Positions 41,201 through 50,730 of a stretch of 64,000 nucleotides of DNA are shown here, in pieces (the stretch's first letter is position 1; each line of letters opens with the position of its first letter). The notes below the pieces were generated by a model, which had not been told where the DNA came from, searched no databases, and saw nothing but the letters and a program-made list of their open reading frames with translations. A program made the position numbers and the translations under genes. Source of the stretch: Strigamia acuminata (Eukaryota; Arthropoda; Chilopoda; Geophilomorpha; Linotaeniidae); contig OX442314.1 in NCBI GenBank assembly GCA_949358305.1, positions 34,591,608 through 34,655,607 on the forward strand. The letters are read 5' to 3'.

Positions 41201-41838
41201 AAGGACCCGCCCTGTTCGAAGTGGCGGGTAAACCAAAGCGCTTGCTGTGCCGAACGCCACCCGTCAGGTCCGTCGAGCAAACGAAGCCGACACCGCCCGG
41301 GACCTCACCGGCCCGAGCGGCGACATCAACGCAAGCAGTGATTCCCGCGGCCACCCAGAAGCCGAAGCCGGCACCACCTCCACCAGACTATTATGGGCGA
41401 ATCATCGACGAGTTTCCCCATCTTTCGATGACGACGGCGACCAGGAGGTTTATCCTCGCGCAGCGGGACAAAGGCAAATCGGTCTTCATCTGGCTTCACA
41501 ACCAGATCCGGAAGACTAAAGACCTCATCTTCCACCAGAGGTTGCTGAGAGCCCACCGTGCGCCAGTGACGCCAGCGGAAGCCAATGCCATCCGGCATAC
41601 GAACACCGGCTTCTCCGCCTACATCCCGAGCGTTTGGTTACACGAGAGGACGCGTGCCCCGCATGAGCCAGTTGACGGCCATGCATTATGTTTCATTACG
41701 GAGCATGAGGACCCCCGTGATCGGTCCTCGGCGCTAGTAGGCGATCTACCCGCGCCACCCGGCACTCAACCGCCTGTCCCTGGAGTGAGTTACGCCCAGG
41801 TGACGGACTCAGTGTCGGGTCCCCCAGGAAAGAAGTGA
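38175..41838 (+). CDS. ORF3 of element C (two exons), unknown function
   Basis: Exon 1 is 38175-38264. The AT-rich intron is 38265-39111 and ends in a pyrimidine tract with CCTTCCAG. Exon 2 is 39112-41838. The spliced frame is phase 0 and predicts 938 residues. Exon 2 starts MALRKTWGPLDP, and homology to element A begins there. Conserved blocks are IFRGALP, EMWQLHHLGILG, QAMAAWSVVDREGV, RSTAFRY, FHQRLLRAHR and WLHERT. A Pro-rich tract (PPPTKTQPPPDLPPPS) lies near the middle. There are no hydrophobic segments, so it is not an ordinary envelope protein. A nucleic-acid-binding or particle-associated role would be conjecture. The frame is fully open in this apparently intact element. Confidence 0.78.
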
Positions 41839-41863
41839 TCGCTCAGCCCCACGGTCTGAGCTC

Positions 41864-41874
41864 GGAGGGGGAAG
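41864..41874 (+). other. Polypurine tract of element C
   Basis: GGAGGGGGAAG abuts the 3' LTR at 41875, as expected for the plus-strand primer. Confidence 0.85.
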
Positions 41875-42891
41875 TGTTGTGACCCGACTGGACCGGGGTC
41901 AACGAAGAGTTTCTCTCGTGACCTCGTTTCGGGTGTAAGGGGAGCCGCAAGCGCGTCTCCCTTCCCTCAGTGCATTGACATCTAGTCAATGGACAGGCGT
42001 CTGCCCTGAGGGAGTGGGGATGGCTCGTCCACCCCACCATTGGGTGATTCCGGTCACCTGTCAACCCCGCTTTGTGCAAAGGAATGTGCCTTGCACTGAG
42101 CGGGCAGAACCAACACAACCATCAAACGAGAAACACACGTAAACCCGTCGTCCTACAAGATCAGGCCCAAGTAAAATATACTGGGATTGACCAAGGACAA
42201 AGGACAATTTACCGTGAGTACGTTTGGTCAGTGTCAAACTCCGCAGAGTAACCTGCGAGATAAGATTACCACACTATTTTAGCACACCAGTTAGAAATAG
42301 TAAAAACCACTCCAGTTTAGCGAGTTGTGCAGACAAACGGTCGCACAAGCCTAAACTGCAGTTAAACCACGACGAGCGTTCCCGCCGCTGTGTGATCGCC
42401 GGGAGCCAGAAGAGTCCGCCGCTGTGTGATCGCCGGACACCACACAAAAACCTAGACAACAGCCCGAAGTAAGCCTTTTAACTAAGCATTCACTCGCGCC
42501 CGACCAGCGTGAGCCCGAAGGACCAGCCAGAGACGAGCCGAGGACGCCATATTGCCACGCCGGCCCAAGACGACATCGCGTTGCCACAACGACGACGCCA
42601 TCTTGGACGCGAACGAAACAACAGACGACCTCGCCGATTCCAGCCAGCTTTCATCATACCTTTACATTTCCATTTCCCTTCACCCATTCCGATTTACCTT
42701 TTACCTACCTTTCATATATATATATAAGATATATCTGTATATTGTCCCACAGAATAAATCTATATTATATTTTACCTTTTATATCTGTGTAATCATTTCT
42801 TTGGGTAAACCGCTTGAGACAAAGCGGTAGTGAGTTAGTCGAATTAAGTAATCAACCCACGAGTTAGCGACGGTTAGAGTTGAGCGCGACA
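41875..42891 (+). repeat. 3' LTR of element C
   Basis: 1017 bp, offset 12434 from the 5' copy; I saw no differences. It is followed by the target duplication AAGT at 42892-42895. Confidence 0.95.
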
Positions 42892-42895
42892 AAGT

Positions 42896-43019
42896 GAACT
42901 CTTAGTAACTGAAAATTGACGTGCCGAACAGTACGATTTAACACAAAAATTAAATTTTCGACACGGAAATTAAATTTTCGACACAAAAATTAAATTTTCG
43001 ACACAAAAATTAAATTTTT
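42896..43019 (+). repeat. Short 20-bp array (TTTTCGACACAAAAATTAAA)n, left copy
   Basis: About four units from 42938 to 43019. The same unit forms a longer array at 50731-50940, on the other side of element B. Confidence 0.8.
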
Positions 43020-43202
43020 GTTGTGTCCCACTTAGGAAACTATTAATTGGATTGATTGCTATTACGGATTGTGATACATTTGATTGTTAGAATTGTAATG
43101 ATGTAATGAGCGAATTTGGTTACCTTGGAAACTGTTAGTAAATAAATGAGTCGACTGCCTAAATTCATGAGTGAATGTTGTGAAGTTTTGTTTGGGTCTA
43201 CA
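43020..43202 (+). repeat. 5' LTR of element B
   Basis: About 183 bp, begins TGTTGTGTCCCACTTAGG and contains AATAAATGAG (near 43140). It matches 50514-50697 except for a C-run indel and the last few bases. Confidence 0.82.
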
Positions 43203-43368
43203 AATGAAAGAGAATTAACCCACAGACCCAACAGTGGTATCCACGATGGGATACAGGACTCATGAGGTGTTTTTAATGTGTTGGAATGGAAATTAAGTAA
43301 AGTGGATGACTTACTTTTTGGCGTGATTTTTGGGCCTGTTCCATCGGACTTAGCGCGCAGGGGCGAGG

Positions 43369-43624
43369 TGTTAGTCATGAGAGAGCTGCTTGACGAAATA
43401 ATAAACAACCTTTCGAGTTGGAAATTGTGCACAAACTGTTTTAATCAGGCTTTTACAAATAAAACGTAAACAAAACGAAATCACAAAATAAAAGTGTAAC
43501 AGCTTCTGTAATTGGTCGGCCTGGTCTGATGTCATCAATAGCACCGACAGGTGCGCCGCGTGGCAGGTATTCGCCCCAGGCGCAAGGTCGTTGCCGAGAC
43601 GTGAGGTCATCGCATGGCCTCACA
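43369..43624 (-). repeat. 3' LTR of element D
   Basis: 256 bp; on the minus strand it starts TGTGAGGCCATGCGATGACC and ends GACTAACA. The gag-pol stop codon TGA (43622-43620) lies inside its first bases. Confidence 0.92.
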
Positions 43625-46600
43625 CGTCCACCCCGGGGGTAGTGATGGTCCCCATCACGGCCTCTTCCCGTTGGAACCTCTTGAGTTGTGCCCCGTGCGC
43701 TTTCCAAGTGCGTCCGTCGTCCCCTGCCAGCAAAAAGACCTCAGTCGCCAAGCGTTCCACAATCGTGTATGGGCCCTCGTACAGGGCGTCAAACTTTCTT
43801 TTTCGATGACCCTTGGTAAACAGCACTCTGTCTCCCACCCGCATACTGGATGGTGCCCGATTTCGGTCGAAACGGTCCTTCTGCGTCCTACCCGCCTTCT
43901 CCAAATTTCTGACCGCCTCTTCTCTCTCTCCCCAGAGTCTCTCCAGTCCCTCGGTCAAGTCCTCGTCCTCAATCGCCGCCAGCTCCTCTTTAAAGTCCGG
44001 CACATATCCATGCACCATTTCGAACGGCGAGATCCGCGACGACGACTGCACTGTATTATTTATTGCCCACACCTGGTCGGGTAAATTCTTCGCCCACCTC
44101 TCCAAGCCGCCCTCGGCCTTGCGCAACTTCTGGACGATAGTTTGAATTGTCCTCTCGATTAGTCCGTTAGAGGCGTGGTGGTATGGTGGGCAAACCTCCA
44201 CCTCCGCTCCCTCGCCTTCCGCGAATTCCACGAACTCTTTAGCAATAAATGAGGTGCCGGCGTCGGTAATGATCTTCCTTGCGGGCCCAAAACGCCCAAA
44301 AATATCGGTTCTAACCTTTTCCACCGATGTTGCTGCCTTCGTATTGCGAACTGGCACCGCCACGACGAATCTCGAAAACAAATCGATCGCCGCCAACACG
44401 AACAAGTTTCCCCCGCTGCACGGGTACGGGCCCCCGTGATCGATCGCGATCGTATGGAACGGCCTGGGGGGGATGGGTCGATTAGTCAGGAGCCCAAATG
44501 GCTTTGCCGTCCGATGATTCTGGCGCTGGCACTTCTGACATCCGCGCACAAAGCCCTCCACGCATCCTCGCATCCCCTTCCACCAGTGTCGTCTCTTTAA
44601 CCTCGAAAGCGTTCTAAACGCGTCGGCATGTCCGCATGACTCGTGCACTGCCTTCGTTAGTCTGTCCGTCATGTTCTTTGGTACCACGATCTGTGAATGT
44701 TTCTTGCCCCTTCGTGTCTCCACATGGAGGAGGAGTCCGTCGACCACCTCAAACTCCGTCGGGAGATGATCCATTTTGTCTCTGCAGAAGGCATCGTTTA
44801 TCTGCTCCTCCCTCAATGTCCCGTCTCGTAACCTAATCGTCGCCAAAGCAACCGCCGCTCCCGACTCGATTGCGCGCGAAAGTGCATCGGGAATTTTGTT
44901 CTCCTTTCCCTTTTTATGCTTCATATTGAAGTCAAACTCCTGCAGGTCGAGTATCCATCGTGCATATTTCCTATTCAGATCTGTCTTTGCCAGCATATGG
45001 GCCACCGCCCAATTGTCGGTAAACAAAATGAACTTGGTCCCCAACAAATACGTCCGGAATTTTTCTGTGATAGCCCAGTGGACCGCCAGGCATTCGAGCT
45101 CGTTGGAGTGTGCCGTCCTATACGACTCTGGTATTCCCCTGGAAGCATAGGCGATGGTCACCCACTCGCCCTCCTGCCGCTGTTGTAAAGTGGCGCCCAA
45201 ACCGTCGTAACTGGCGTCCACGCTCACGCATGTCTCGGCGTCGCTCCGAAAATGGGCCAACCACTCGCACGCCTTTAATTCCTTCTTTATCGCCTCGACG
45301 GCCTCCTGATGCGCCTCCGTCCATACGAAGCGTGCATCCTTCTTAGTCAACACCTGTAATATCTTCACCTTCGCGGCAAATCCCCTCACGAATCGGCGGT
45401 GATAGCCCGCAAACCCCAAAAACGCCCGAACGTCTCTTGCATTGCGAAAGCGCTGGAACCGATCGATGGCTTGCATGCGCGCCGGATCCGGCTTCTTCCC
45501 CTGCCTCGACACGATATATCCGAGGAAGCTCACCTCCTTTCGTAACAGCTGACACTTTGATAGACGAACGCGAAGGCCCTTTCTTATTAGTTCCTCCAAA
45601 AACTTCTCCCATCTCGAAATTAACTCGTTCACGATTCGACTAGCTTGGCCGACGTCGTCGACATATGCGGCCGTACGTTCCACTCGCTTACACAGCTTGT
45701 CCATGATCTCCTGCATCTTAAAAGGTGAGATCTTCAGTCCCATCGGCATCCTTGTCAATTCCATTAGTCCATCCGGTGTCAAAAATGCTATTTTGTGGCA
45801 ATCGCCGCTGCGCAGTCGCACATGGTAAAAAGCCATTGCGACGTCTCCCACGTTGAAATAAATCGGCTGGTCGGCCAACAGGAATTCAATTGTCTCGTCA
45901 ATGGTTGGCATACGATACATCGATACGTCCACGATTTCGTTTAGTCGCCTCAGGTCAAGCACCGGTCGCAGCTTCTGCTTGTTCTCGCCCTGCTTCACGA
46001 ACCACAATGGGAAGTTGTACTGCGACGTTGAAGGTCGACAAATACCCAGCCTTAGCCAAAGCGCAATTGTCTCGTTGCACGCCTTCTCGTCTGCGGGTGA
46101 AAATTTCCTCGGCTTGGTCTTAATTGGGTTTTCGTGTCGCAGGCGGATTTCACACTCCTCGCCCACGCACTCCCCCAACTCGTCCTGTTCGCTAAAAGCC
46201 TCCCTATTCGTCCATAAAACGCGTCGGAGCCGCTCTCTTTCCGTTGCCGCCACATCGGCGTCCACCGCGCCCACGAGCGCGTCGACTTCCTCCCCGAACG
46301 CGCGATCCTCCGCCGAAACCTGGTGTGAGGCCCGCACGACACAGCTGACAGTCGATGTTGGCCCCGTGATCTCCTTAAAAAATGTCACGTCCCCGTCGCC
46401 GGTGATCATCCACGCCAGACCGGCCTGCTTACGCCAGTCCATCCCTATGACCAGCGGGAAAGGGGAATCCTGGACCACGGCGACGTCGCTGATCCTGGTC
46501 CTCATCTTCCCAATCTGTACGTTTAGATCCACGTGTCCTAGAACCTGCTTGTCGCCATTTGCCGTTTTAAAATACTCTTTTTCCAAGTTGGGTCGGATTT

Positions 46601-47741
46601 CGACACTGTCGTCGACGAAAACTTGGTCCACGGTCGAGCAATTAGCCCCACAATCGATCAGGGCCTCCACCTGTCCCCCGAGTTCCGCCGAGTGACAGTC
46701 GACCACCACGAGATTCGACTCCGGACACTTCGTCTTGACCATACAGATGTTGATCTTCTTTTTCTCGGCCTCCCTCGGTTGCTGCTTTGCGTCTCCCTCC
46801 GTCTGTTCGGGCTTCTTTGCCCTCGGACAATCGAATGAGCAATGACCCATCTCATTGCAACGCCAACATTGCATTTTTGACATGTCCATGCCTTTCTTGT
46901 ATGACGTGTCATCGCGTGGTGTCCTTATCCTTGCCTCAGTCTTTGGCTTCGCAATCTCTTTTGGTGTTGTCCTTGGCGGTGATCCGCTGGCCTCTCTATT
47001 CCGGTCGATCTCGCGTCCCTTCCTAATTAATTCAATAAAAGAATCAAATTTCGACATGCGAAACAAATCACGCGTATGTAAATCGCGAACTCCCTCTATT
47101 GTGACATTTATCGTGTCATCCCTCGAGAAGCTGAACGCCTTCTTTGTTGTTTCAATCAATGCGATTTTTGCGGCAAAATATGTGGCGAGGGACTCGTTAT
47201 CCAGCTGCTTTCTTGCAGCAATTCGCTGCCTCCACCTGTCGTAGGTGTCGACGTCCAGGAAATAGTCTCTAATCGACGCCGCCCACTCCGACCACAGAAC
47301 GAATTTTTTTCCGAAAATATCATACCAGTATAGAGCTTCCTCCTTCAGTTGTCCATTTGCCACTGCAATTTTTGCGTGCTCCGTCCATTTACCCAATGTG
47401 GCCGCACGCTCGACGCACTCGATGAAATGTTCGACATTCTCGTCGCGTTTCCCCTTGAACACGGGCACTCCCTTTGTCGTGTCTACCTCGTGCTGCACTT
47501 TAATCTGTCCCGCGAGTCCCGTTGCGGTTGACACGATGGCCGTCTGAGTTGACCCAGGCTTGACCTTGGCTGCATCTTTTGCCACGTTATCTGCCAAAAG
47601 AGTGGCCAAAAAATCATTTTTCTTTTTACAATTGCTTACATCAATTCCGCGCAGCAGGCATTCGTCGCGAATGTTATCACACGTTAAAAGGTCCAAAACC
47701 GGCTCGCTAGTTGAGGTAAAAACATCTTTCATGTCCGCCAT
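43620..47741 (-). CDS. Gag-Pol polyprotein of element D
   Basis: The ATG at 47741 (MADMKDVFTSTS) is the first plausible start; the frame is open from 47855 but only with a GTG. The product is about 1373 residues. Motifs in order are: a gag domain; CCHC knuckle CWRCNEMGHCSFDC; protease ALIDCGANCS; reverse transcriptase with YVDD in AAYVDDVGQ; RNase H beginning SVDASYDG; integrase zinc finger with ESCGHADAF ... CQKCQ; catalytic D, D, E in AIDHGGP, TDAGTSF and NGLIERT. Gag and Pol share one frame, so no frameshift is needed. Everything looks functional. Confidence 0.94.
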   Translation of the reverse strand: MADMKDVFTSTSEPVLDLLTCDNIRDECLLRGIDVSNCKKKNDFLATLLADNVAKDAAKVKPGSTQTAIVSTATGLAGQIKVQHEVDTTKGVPVFKGKRDENVEHFIECVERAATLGKWTEHAKIAVANGQLKEEALYWYDIFGKKFVLWSEWAASIRDYFLDVDTYDRWRQRIAARKQLDNESLATYFAAKIALIETTKKAFSFSRDDTINVTIEGVRDLHTRDLFRMSKFDSFIELIRKGREIDRNREASGSPPRTTPKEIAKPKTEARIRTPRDDTSYKKGMDMSKMQCWRCNEMGHCSFDCPRAKKPEQTEGDAKQQPREAEKKKINICMVKTKCPESNLVVVDCHSAELGGQVEALIDCGANCSTVDQVFVDDSVEIRPNLEKEYFKTANGDKQVLGHVDLNVQIGKMRTRISDVAVVQDSPFPLVIGMDWRKQAGLAWMITGDGDVTFFKEITGPTSTVSCVVRASHQVSAEDRAFGEEVDALVGAVDADVAATERERLRRVLWTNREAFSEQDELGECVGEECEIRLRHENPIKTKPRKFSPADEKACNETIALWLRLGICRPSTSQYNFPLWFVKQGENKQKLRPVLDLRRLNEIVDVSMYRMPTIDETIEFLLADQPIYFNVGDVAMAFYHVRLRSGDCHKIAFLTPDGLMELTRMPMGLKISPFKMQEIMDKLCKRVERTAAYVDDVGQASRIVNELISRWEKFLEELIRKGLRVRLSKCQLLRKEVSFLGYIVSRQGKKPDPARMQAIDRFQRFRNARDVRAFLGFAGYHRRFVRGFAAKVKILQVLTKKDARFVWTEAHQEAVEAIKKELKACEWLAHFRSDAETCVSVDASYDGLGATLQQRQEGEWVTIAYASRGIPESYRTAHSNELECLAVHWAITEKFRTYLLGTKFILFTDNWAVAHMLAKTDLNRKYARWILDLQEFDFNMKHKKGKENKIPDALSRAIESGAAVALATIRLRDGTLREEQINDAFCRDKMDHLPTEFEVVDGLLLHVETRRGKKHSQIVVPKNMTDRLTKAVHESCGHADAFRTLSRLKRRHWWKGMRGCVEGFVRGCQKCQRQNHRTAKPFGLLTNRPIPPRPFHTIAIDHGGPYPCSGGNLFVLAAIDLFSRFVVAVPVRNTKAATSVEKVRTDIFGRFGPARKIITDAGTSFIAKEFVEFAEGEGAEVEVCPPYHHASNGLIERTIQTIVQKLRKAEGGLERWAKNLPDQVWAINNTVQSSSRISPFEMVHGYVPDFKEELAAIEDEDLTEGLERLWGEREEAVRNLEKAGRTQKDRFDRNRAPSSMRVGDRVLFTKGHRKRKFDALYEGPYTIVERLATEVFLLAGDDGRTWKAHGAQLKRFQREEAVMGTITTPGVDV

Positions 47742-47886
47742 TTTATGTCCCGAGTTTTCCTTCGTCGCACACGCACACACAACGTTCTCCTCTTCGGCAG
47801 CGATACGGGTTTCCTCCCGACCGCCAAACGAACGAAATCCGACAAGCTCTCTCACGCAGCGACGACGTTCAAACGTCCGCCAAGTC

Positions 47887-47906
47887 CTAAGCTGTCGACT
47901 GCGCCA
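47887..47906 (-). other. Primer binding site of element D
   Basis: The minus strand reads TGGCGCAGTCGACAGCTTAG immediately after the 5' LTR. The TGG start complements a tRNA CCA end; the tRNA is not identified. Confidence 0.7.
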
Positions 47907-48162
47907 TGTTAGTCATGAGAGAGCTGCTTGACGAAATAATAAACAACCTTTCGAGTTGGAAATTGTGCACAAACTGTTTTAATCAGGCTTTTACAAATAA
48001 AACGTAAACAAAACGAAATCACAAAATAAAAGTGTAACAGCTTCTGTAATTGGTCGGCCTGGTCTGATGTCATCAATAGCACCGACAGGTGCGCCGCGTG
48101 GCAGGTATTCGCCCCAGGCGCAAGGTCGTCGCCGAGACGTGAGGTCATCGCATGGCCTCACA
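47907..48162 (-). repeat. 5' LTR of element D
   Basis: 256 bp, followed on the plus strand by the target copy CGAGG and the resumption of element B at 48168. Confidence 0.92.
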
Positions 48163-48229
48163 CGAGGTTTTTCCAGCGGTGCAGATAAGTGTCGTTAATA
48201 TTTGTGGCTAATTTGAGAGATATTTTGCC

Positions 48230-50434
48230 ATGGCACAGATGGTGCTTGGGGTTGTGCCCCCATTTACTGGAGTTTCCCTTCAAAACTGGACGTCGTGTGA
48301 AGAGACGTTCCGGCATTTTGTCATTCTTAACGAGACCAAGAATGACAACATAGTACCGTTATTGCCCGCAGTGGTGGGTACGCTGACCTGCGAGAAAACG
48401 AAGCAGACTTTGAAGGAAGTGGCGACGATGACGAGCATCAACAAGGCGCGCAAAATGCACTGGTTCGAGAGGTTCTCGTGGTTCGTGAGTTCGGAGAACT
48501 ACCTGGTGATCGGCGGAAGAGACCAGCAGCAGAACGAGATCGTGGTGAAGCGCTACCTGCGTGCGGGCGACGTGTACGCGCACGCCGACCTTCACGGCGC
48601 CAGCGGCATCGTCATCAAGAACCCGAGTGCCAAGGAGATCCCTCCCAGGACGCTTAACGAGGCCGGCACGATGGCCGTGTGCAGCAGCGCCGCTTGGGAG
48701 AGCAAGGTTGTCACCAGCGAGTGGTGGGTCGACCCCGACCAGGTGTCAAGAACGGTGCCTACCGGCGAGTACTTGACCACCGGCAGTTGCATGATTCCCG
48801 GCAGGGAGAATTATCTGCCTTCGTGTTACCTCGTCATGGGTTTTGGATTTCTGTTCAAGTTGGACGAGGAGAATATTCCCAACCATAAGGACGAGAGGAG
48901 AGTTAGGACTGTGAACGACGAGGGCGTCGGGTCAGCGCAGATAGACGAGAACACTCAGGAAGTGGAAATCGCGCTACAGGAGGACAGCGACGAGGAAGTG
49001 TTGTTCGAAACACAAAACGCAGAACATCGGAAATTAGGGAACGTCGGAGAAGAGAAAAGAAGCCAGTTTCCCGACACCGTTAGCGATTCGGAACATGTTG
49101 TGGGCGACAAGTTCTTGGCGAAACCGCGGTCGAATACGAGCACGAGTGTCGACGATAACGCGATTTATTTGGGCGATAAGCAGCCGGTGATTATCAAGCC
49201 GTCGGTGCAGAGAGAAAACTCGAATAAAAGCAGCGCCAATTTGAATAGACACGAAAATGCCGTCGACGATGAGAAAAAGGCGACTAAAGGGACGCCTCAG
49301 TGTGGAACTCAATTGAAGCGTGGTCAAAAATTCAAATTGGAGAAGATGAGAGAGAAATACAAAGAGCTTTCAAAGAGTTTTTGCCAATCGGTTGTGAATT
49401 TCAGGGAAATGAATTGGAAGTTGAAAAACACGAAAGTGGAATTGACACGGTACATCAAACTATTGGGACACGATTACGGTTCATTAAAGGAGATGTTTGA
49501 TGAACAGTCGAAACAAATGCAAAAACCGACGGAAGATGTAAAATTGAGAGACGCGATGCTGACTAAACAGCAAAGCGAACAGTGCGACAATTTAAAAAAC
49601 TATCAGAAGACTCTGACCACTGTGATAACGACAAACAATCAGTTGTCTAAAGCTGTGGCCGAGGACAAGAAAATTCTGATTGATAAGATTGATGTTGTAG
49701 TGAGAAAACAAACTGAGTTCGAAGAAAATCATGCGAAAAGCAAAGGAATGGATTTGAAGAACAAATCGACAGCACGAGGTAATAAGACAAATACACTTAA
49801 TTTACCTATACTTCCAGCGGTGCCGGCACAAGGGTTGCCAGACACTCCAGCGGGGGCGATTCAGCCGACGATACTAGCGACGGTTCAGCCAGCGATGGAG
49901 CAGGCGCAGATGGCTCGGGGAAGCCCGACACAAGCACAAGAGAGACACGAATCGTTGCCGGGACCGTCCAACGAGGCGGTGCCAACTCCAGCAGCGCTGG
50001 ATCGAGCACGAAGAGAGTCGGAACTGCGAATGTCGCTAGGAGGGACGCCGCCGTTCATCCGTGCGGCGTTACAAGGCCACACGCCGCGTCTACCTGTGCT
50101 AGGAGAGCACCCACTTACCCCACAGCCAATGCAGACAAGGAGGACAAGAAATATAGAGCCGGTTTACAGGGAAGACTCATCGGGGGAGGAGAGTGAAGAC
50201 GATGAGGCCCAGTTTATCCCGGCTCGTGGGGAAATACCAGCGCATGTGAGAAAGGCCAAGAAGGGCTTGCGAGTGGCTGACATGGTCACGCTCGTACCAA
50301 GGGGAGATACGGCAGAGGAAGATGCGGCGATAGTGGAACCGGAAGAGATTCCACTGGTTAATGTGCCCAGGCGAGTGGAGCCAACACCAGCCCCACCTCC
50401 AGCGACCAAAGTGACGACACGGAAAAAGAAGTAG
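48230..50434 (+). CDS. Gag-like/NEMF (Rqc2) fusion ORF of element B
   Basis: 734 residues from the ATG at 48230. Residues 1-50 (PPFTGVSLQNW ... LPAVVGT) look like the start of a Ty3-type gag. From about residue 52 the chain matches NEMF/Rqc2/Caliban: TKQTLKEVATMTSINKAR, the NFACT-R domain (SENYLVIGGRDQQQNEI, DVYAHADLHGASG, PTGEYLTTGSCMI), an acidic linker and a KRGQKFKLEKMREKYK block (about 363-380). Residues ~380-510 form a coiled coil, and the rest is Pro/Glu-rich with a basic end. NEMF binds stalled 60S subunits and adds C-terminal tails. Here only its central third is present, without introns, so it came through an mRNA copy. The frame is intact. What the fusion does is unknown. Confidence 0.82.
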   Translation: MAQMVLGVVPPFTGVSLQNWTSCEETFRHFVILNETKNDNIVPLLPAVVGTLTCEKTKQTLKEVATMTSINKARKMHWFERFSWFVSSENYLVIGGRDQQQNEIVVKRYLRAGDVYAHADLHGASGIVIKNPSAKEIPPRTLNEAGTMAVCSSAAWESKVVTSEWWVDPDQVSRTVPTGEYLTTGSCMIPGRENYLPSCYLVMGFGFLFKLDEENIPNHKDERRVRTVNDEGVGSAQIDENTQEVEIALQEDSDEEVLFETQNAEHRKLGNVGEEKRSQFPDTVSDSEHVVGDKFLAKPRSNTSTSVDDNAIYLGDKQPVIIKPSVQRENSNKSSANLNRHENAVDDEKKATKGTPQCGTQLKRGQKFKLEKMREKYKELSKSFCQSVVNFREMNWKLKNTKVELTRYIKLLGHDYGSLKEMFDEQSKQMQKPTEDVKLRDAMLTKQQSEQCDNLKNYQKTLTTVITTNNQLSKAVAEDKKILIDKIDVVVRKQTEFEENHAKSKGMDLKNKSTARGNKTNTLNLPILPAVPAQGLPDTPAGAIQPTILATVQPAMEQAQMARGSPTQAQERHESLPGPSNEAVPTPAALDRARRESELRMSLGGTPPFIRAALQGHTPRLPVLGEHPLTPQPMQTRRTRNIEPVYREDSSGEESEDDEAQFIPARGEIPAHVRKAKKGLRVADMVTLVPRGDTAEEDAAIVEPEEIPLVNVPRRVEPTPAPPPATKVTTRKKK

Positions 50435-50500
50435 AAAAGAAACAAGCAAGAATTTTAAGCATAAATCGTTTTATTTTGAAATACAAAAATTGCAATTACA

Positions 50501-50513
50501 TAGTGGGGAGGAA
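50501..50513 (+). other. Polypurine tract of element B
   Basis: TAGTGGGGAGGAA directly precedes the 3' LTR, placing element B on the plus strand. Confidence 0.75.
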
Positions 50514-50697
50514 TGTTGTGTCCCCACTTAGGAAACTATTAATTGGATTGATTGCTATTACGGATTGTGATACATTTGATTGTTAGAATTGTAATGATGT
50601 AATGAGCGAATTTGGTTACCTTGGAAACTGTTAGTAAATAAATGAGTCGACTGCCTAAATTCATGAGTGAATGTTGTGAAGTTTTGTTTGGGTCTCA
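50514..50697 (+). repeat. 3' LTR of element B
   Basis: Near-identical to 43020-43202. It is followed by 33 bp of unique sequence and then the 20-bp satellite. Confidence 0.82.
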
Positions 50698-50730
50698 AAA
50701 TGGACTAAGAATGTATAAGAGATTCAACAA

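Larger units (their letters stand above)
29441..42891 (+). mobile_element. Ty3/gypsy LTR retrotransposon C, 13.45 kb, apparently intact
   Basis: Two 1017-bp LTRs (29441-30457, 41875-42891) look identical by eye. A 4-bp target duplication AAGT lies at 29437-29440 and 42892-42895. The order is LTR, proline-tRNA-like primer site, gag, A AAA AAC slippery site, pol, three hairpins, spliced ORF3, purine tract, LTR. All long frames are open. It belongs to the same lineage as element A and is probably a very recent insertion. Confidence 0.96.
43369..48162 (-). mobile_element. Ty3/gypsy LTR retrotransposon D, 4.8 kb, nested in B
   Basis: 256-bp LTRs (43369-43624, 47907-48162) differ at one position that I saw (GTTGCC/GTCGCC). 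The 5-bp target duplication CGAGG lies at 43364-43368 and 48163-48167. A single long gag-pol ORF reads on the minus strand. It is compact, complete and recent, and younger than element B. Confidence 0.95.
43020..50697 (+). mobile_element. Non-autonomous LTR element B carrying a NEMF/Rqc2 segment
   Basis: Two ~183-bp direct repeats (43020-43202, 50514-50697) start TGTTGTGTCCC and end TCT(A)CA, and differ by about two indels. A TGGTATCC word at 43235 may be the primer site, and GTGGGGAGGAA before 50514 is a good polypurine tract. The interior holds one ORF (48230-50434) and no pol. Element D is inserted in the leader. Without D the element is about 2.9 kb. No target duplication is evident. The flanks contain the same 20-bp satellite, so recombination there may have erased it. 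Confidence 0.8.

Noticed and set aside
38175-41838. ORF3 as an envelope gene
   Set aside because: Position and splicing fit, but there is no signal peptide, no furin-like site and no membrane segment in either copy.
43614-47931. Plus-strand frames across element D
   Set aside because: All are antisense to the continuous gag-pol frame with protease, RT and integrase motifs.
48230-50434. Host NEMF gene
   Set aside because: Only the central part of NEMF is present, it has no introns, it is fused to a gag-like start and an unrelated coiled coil, and matching LTRs flank it.
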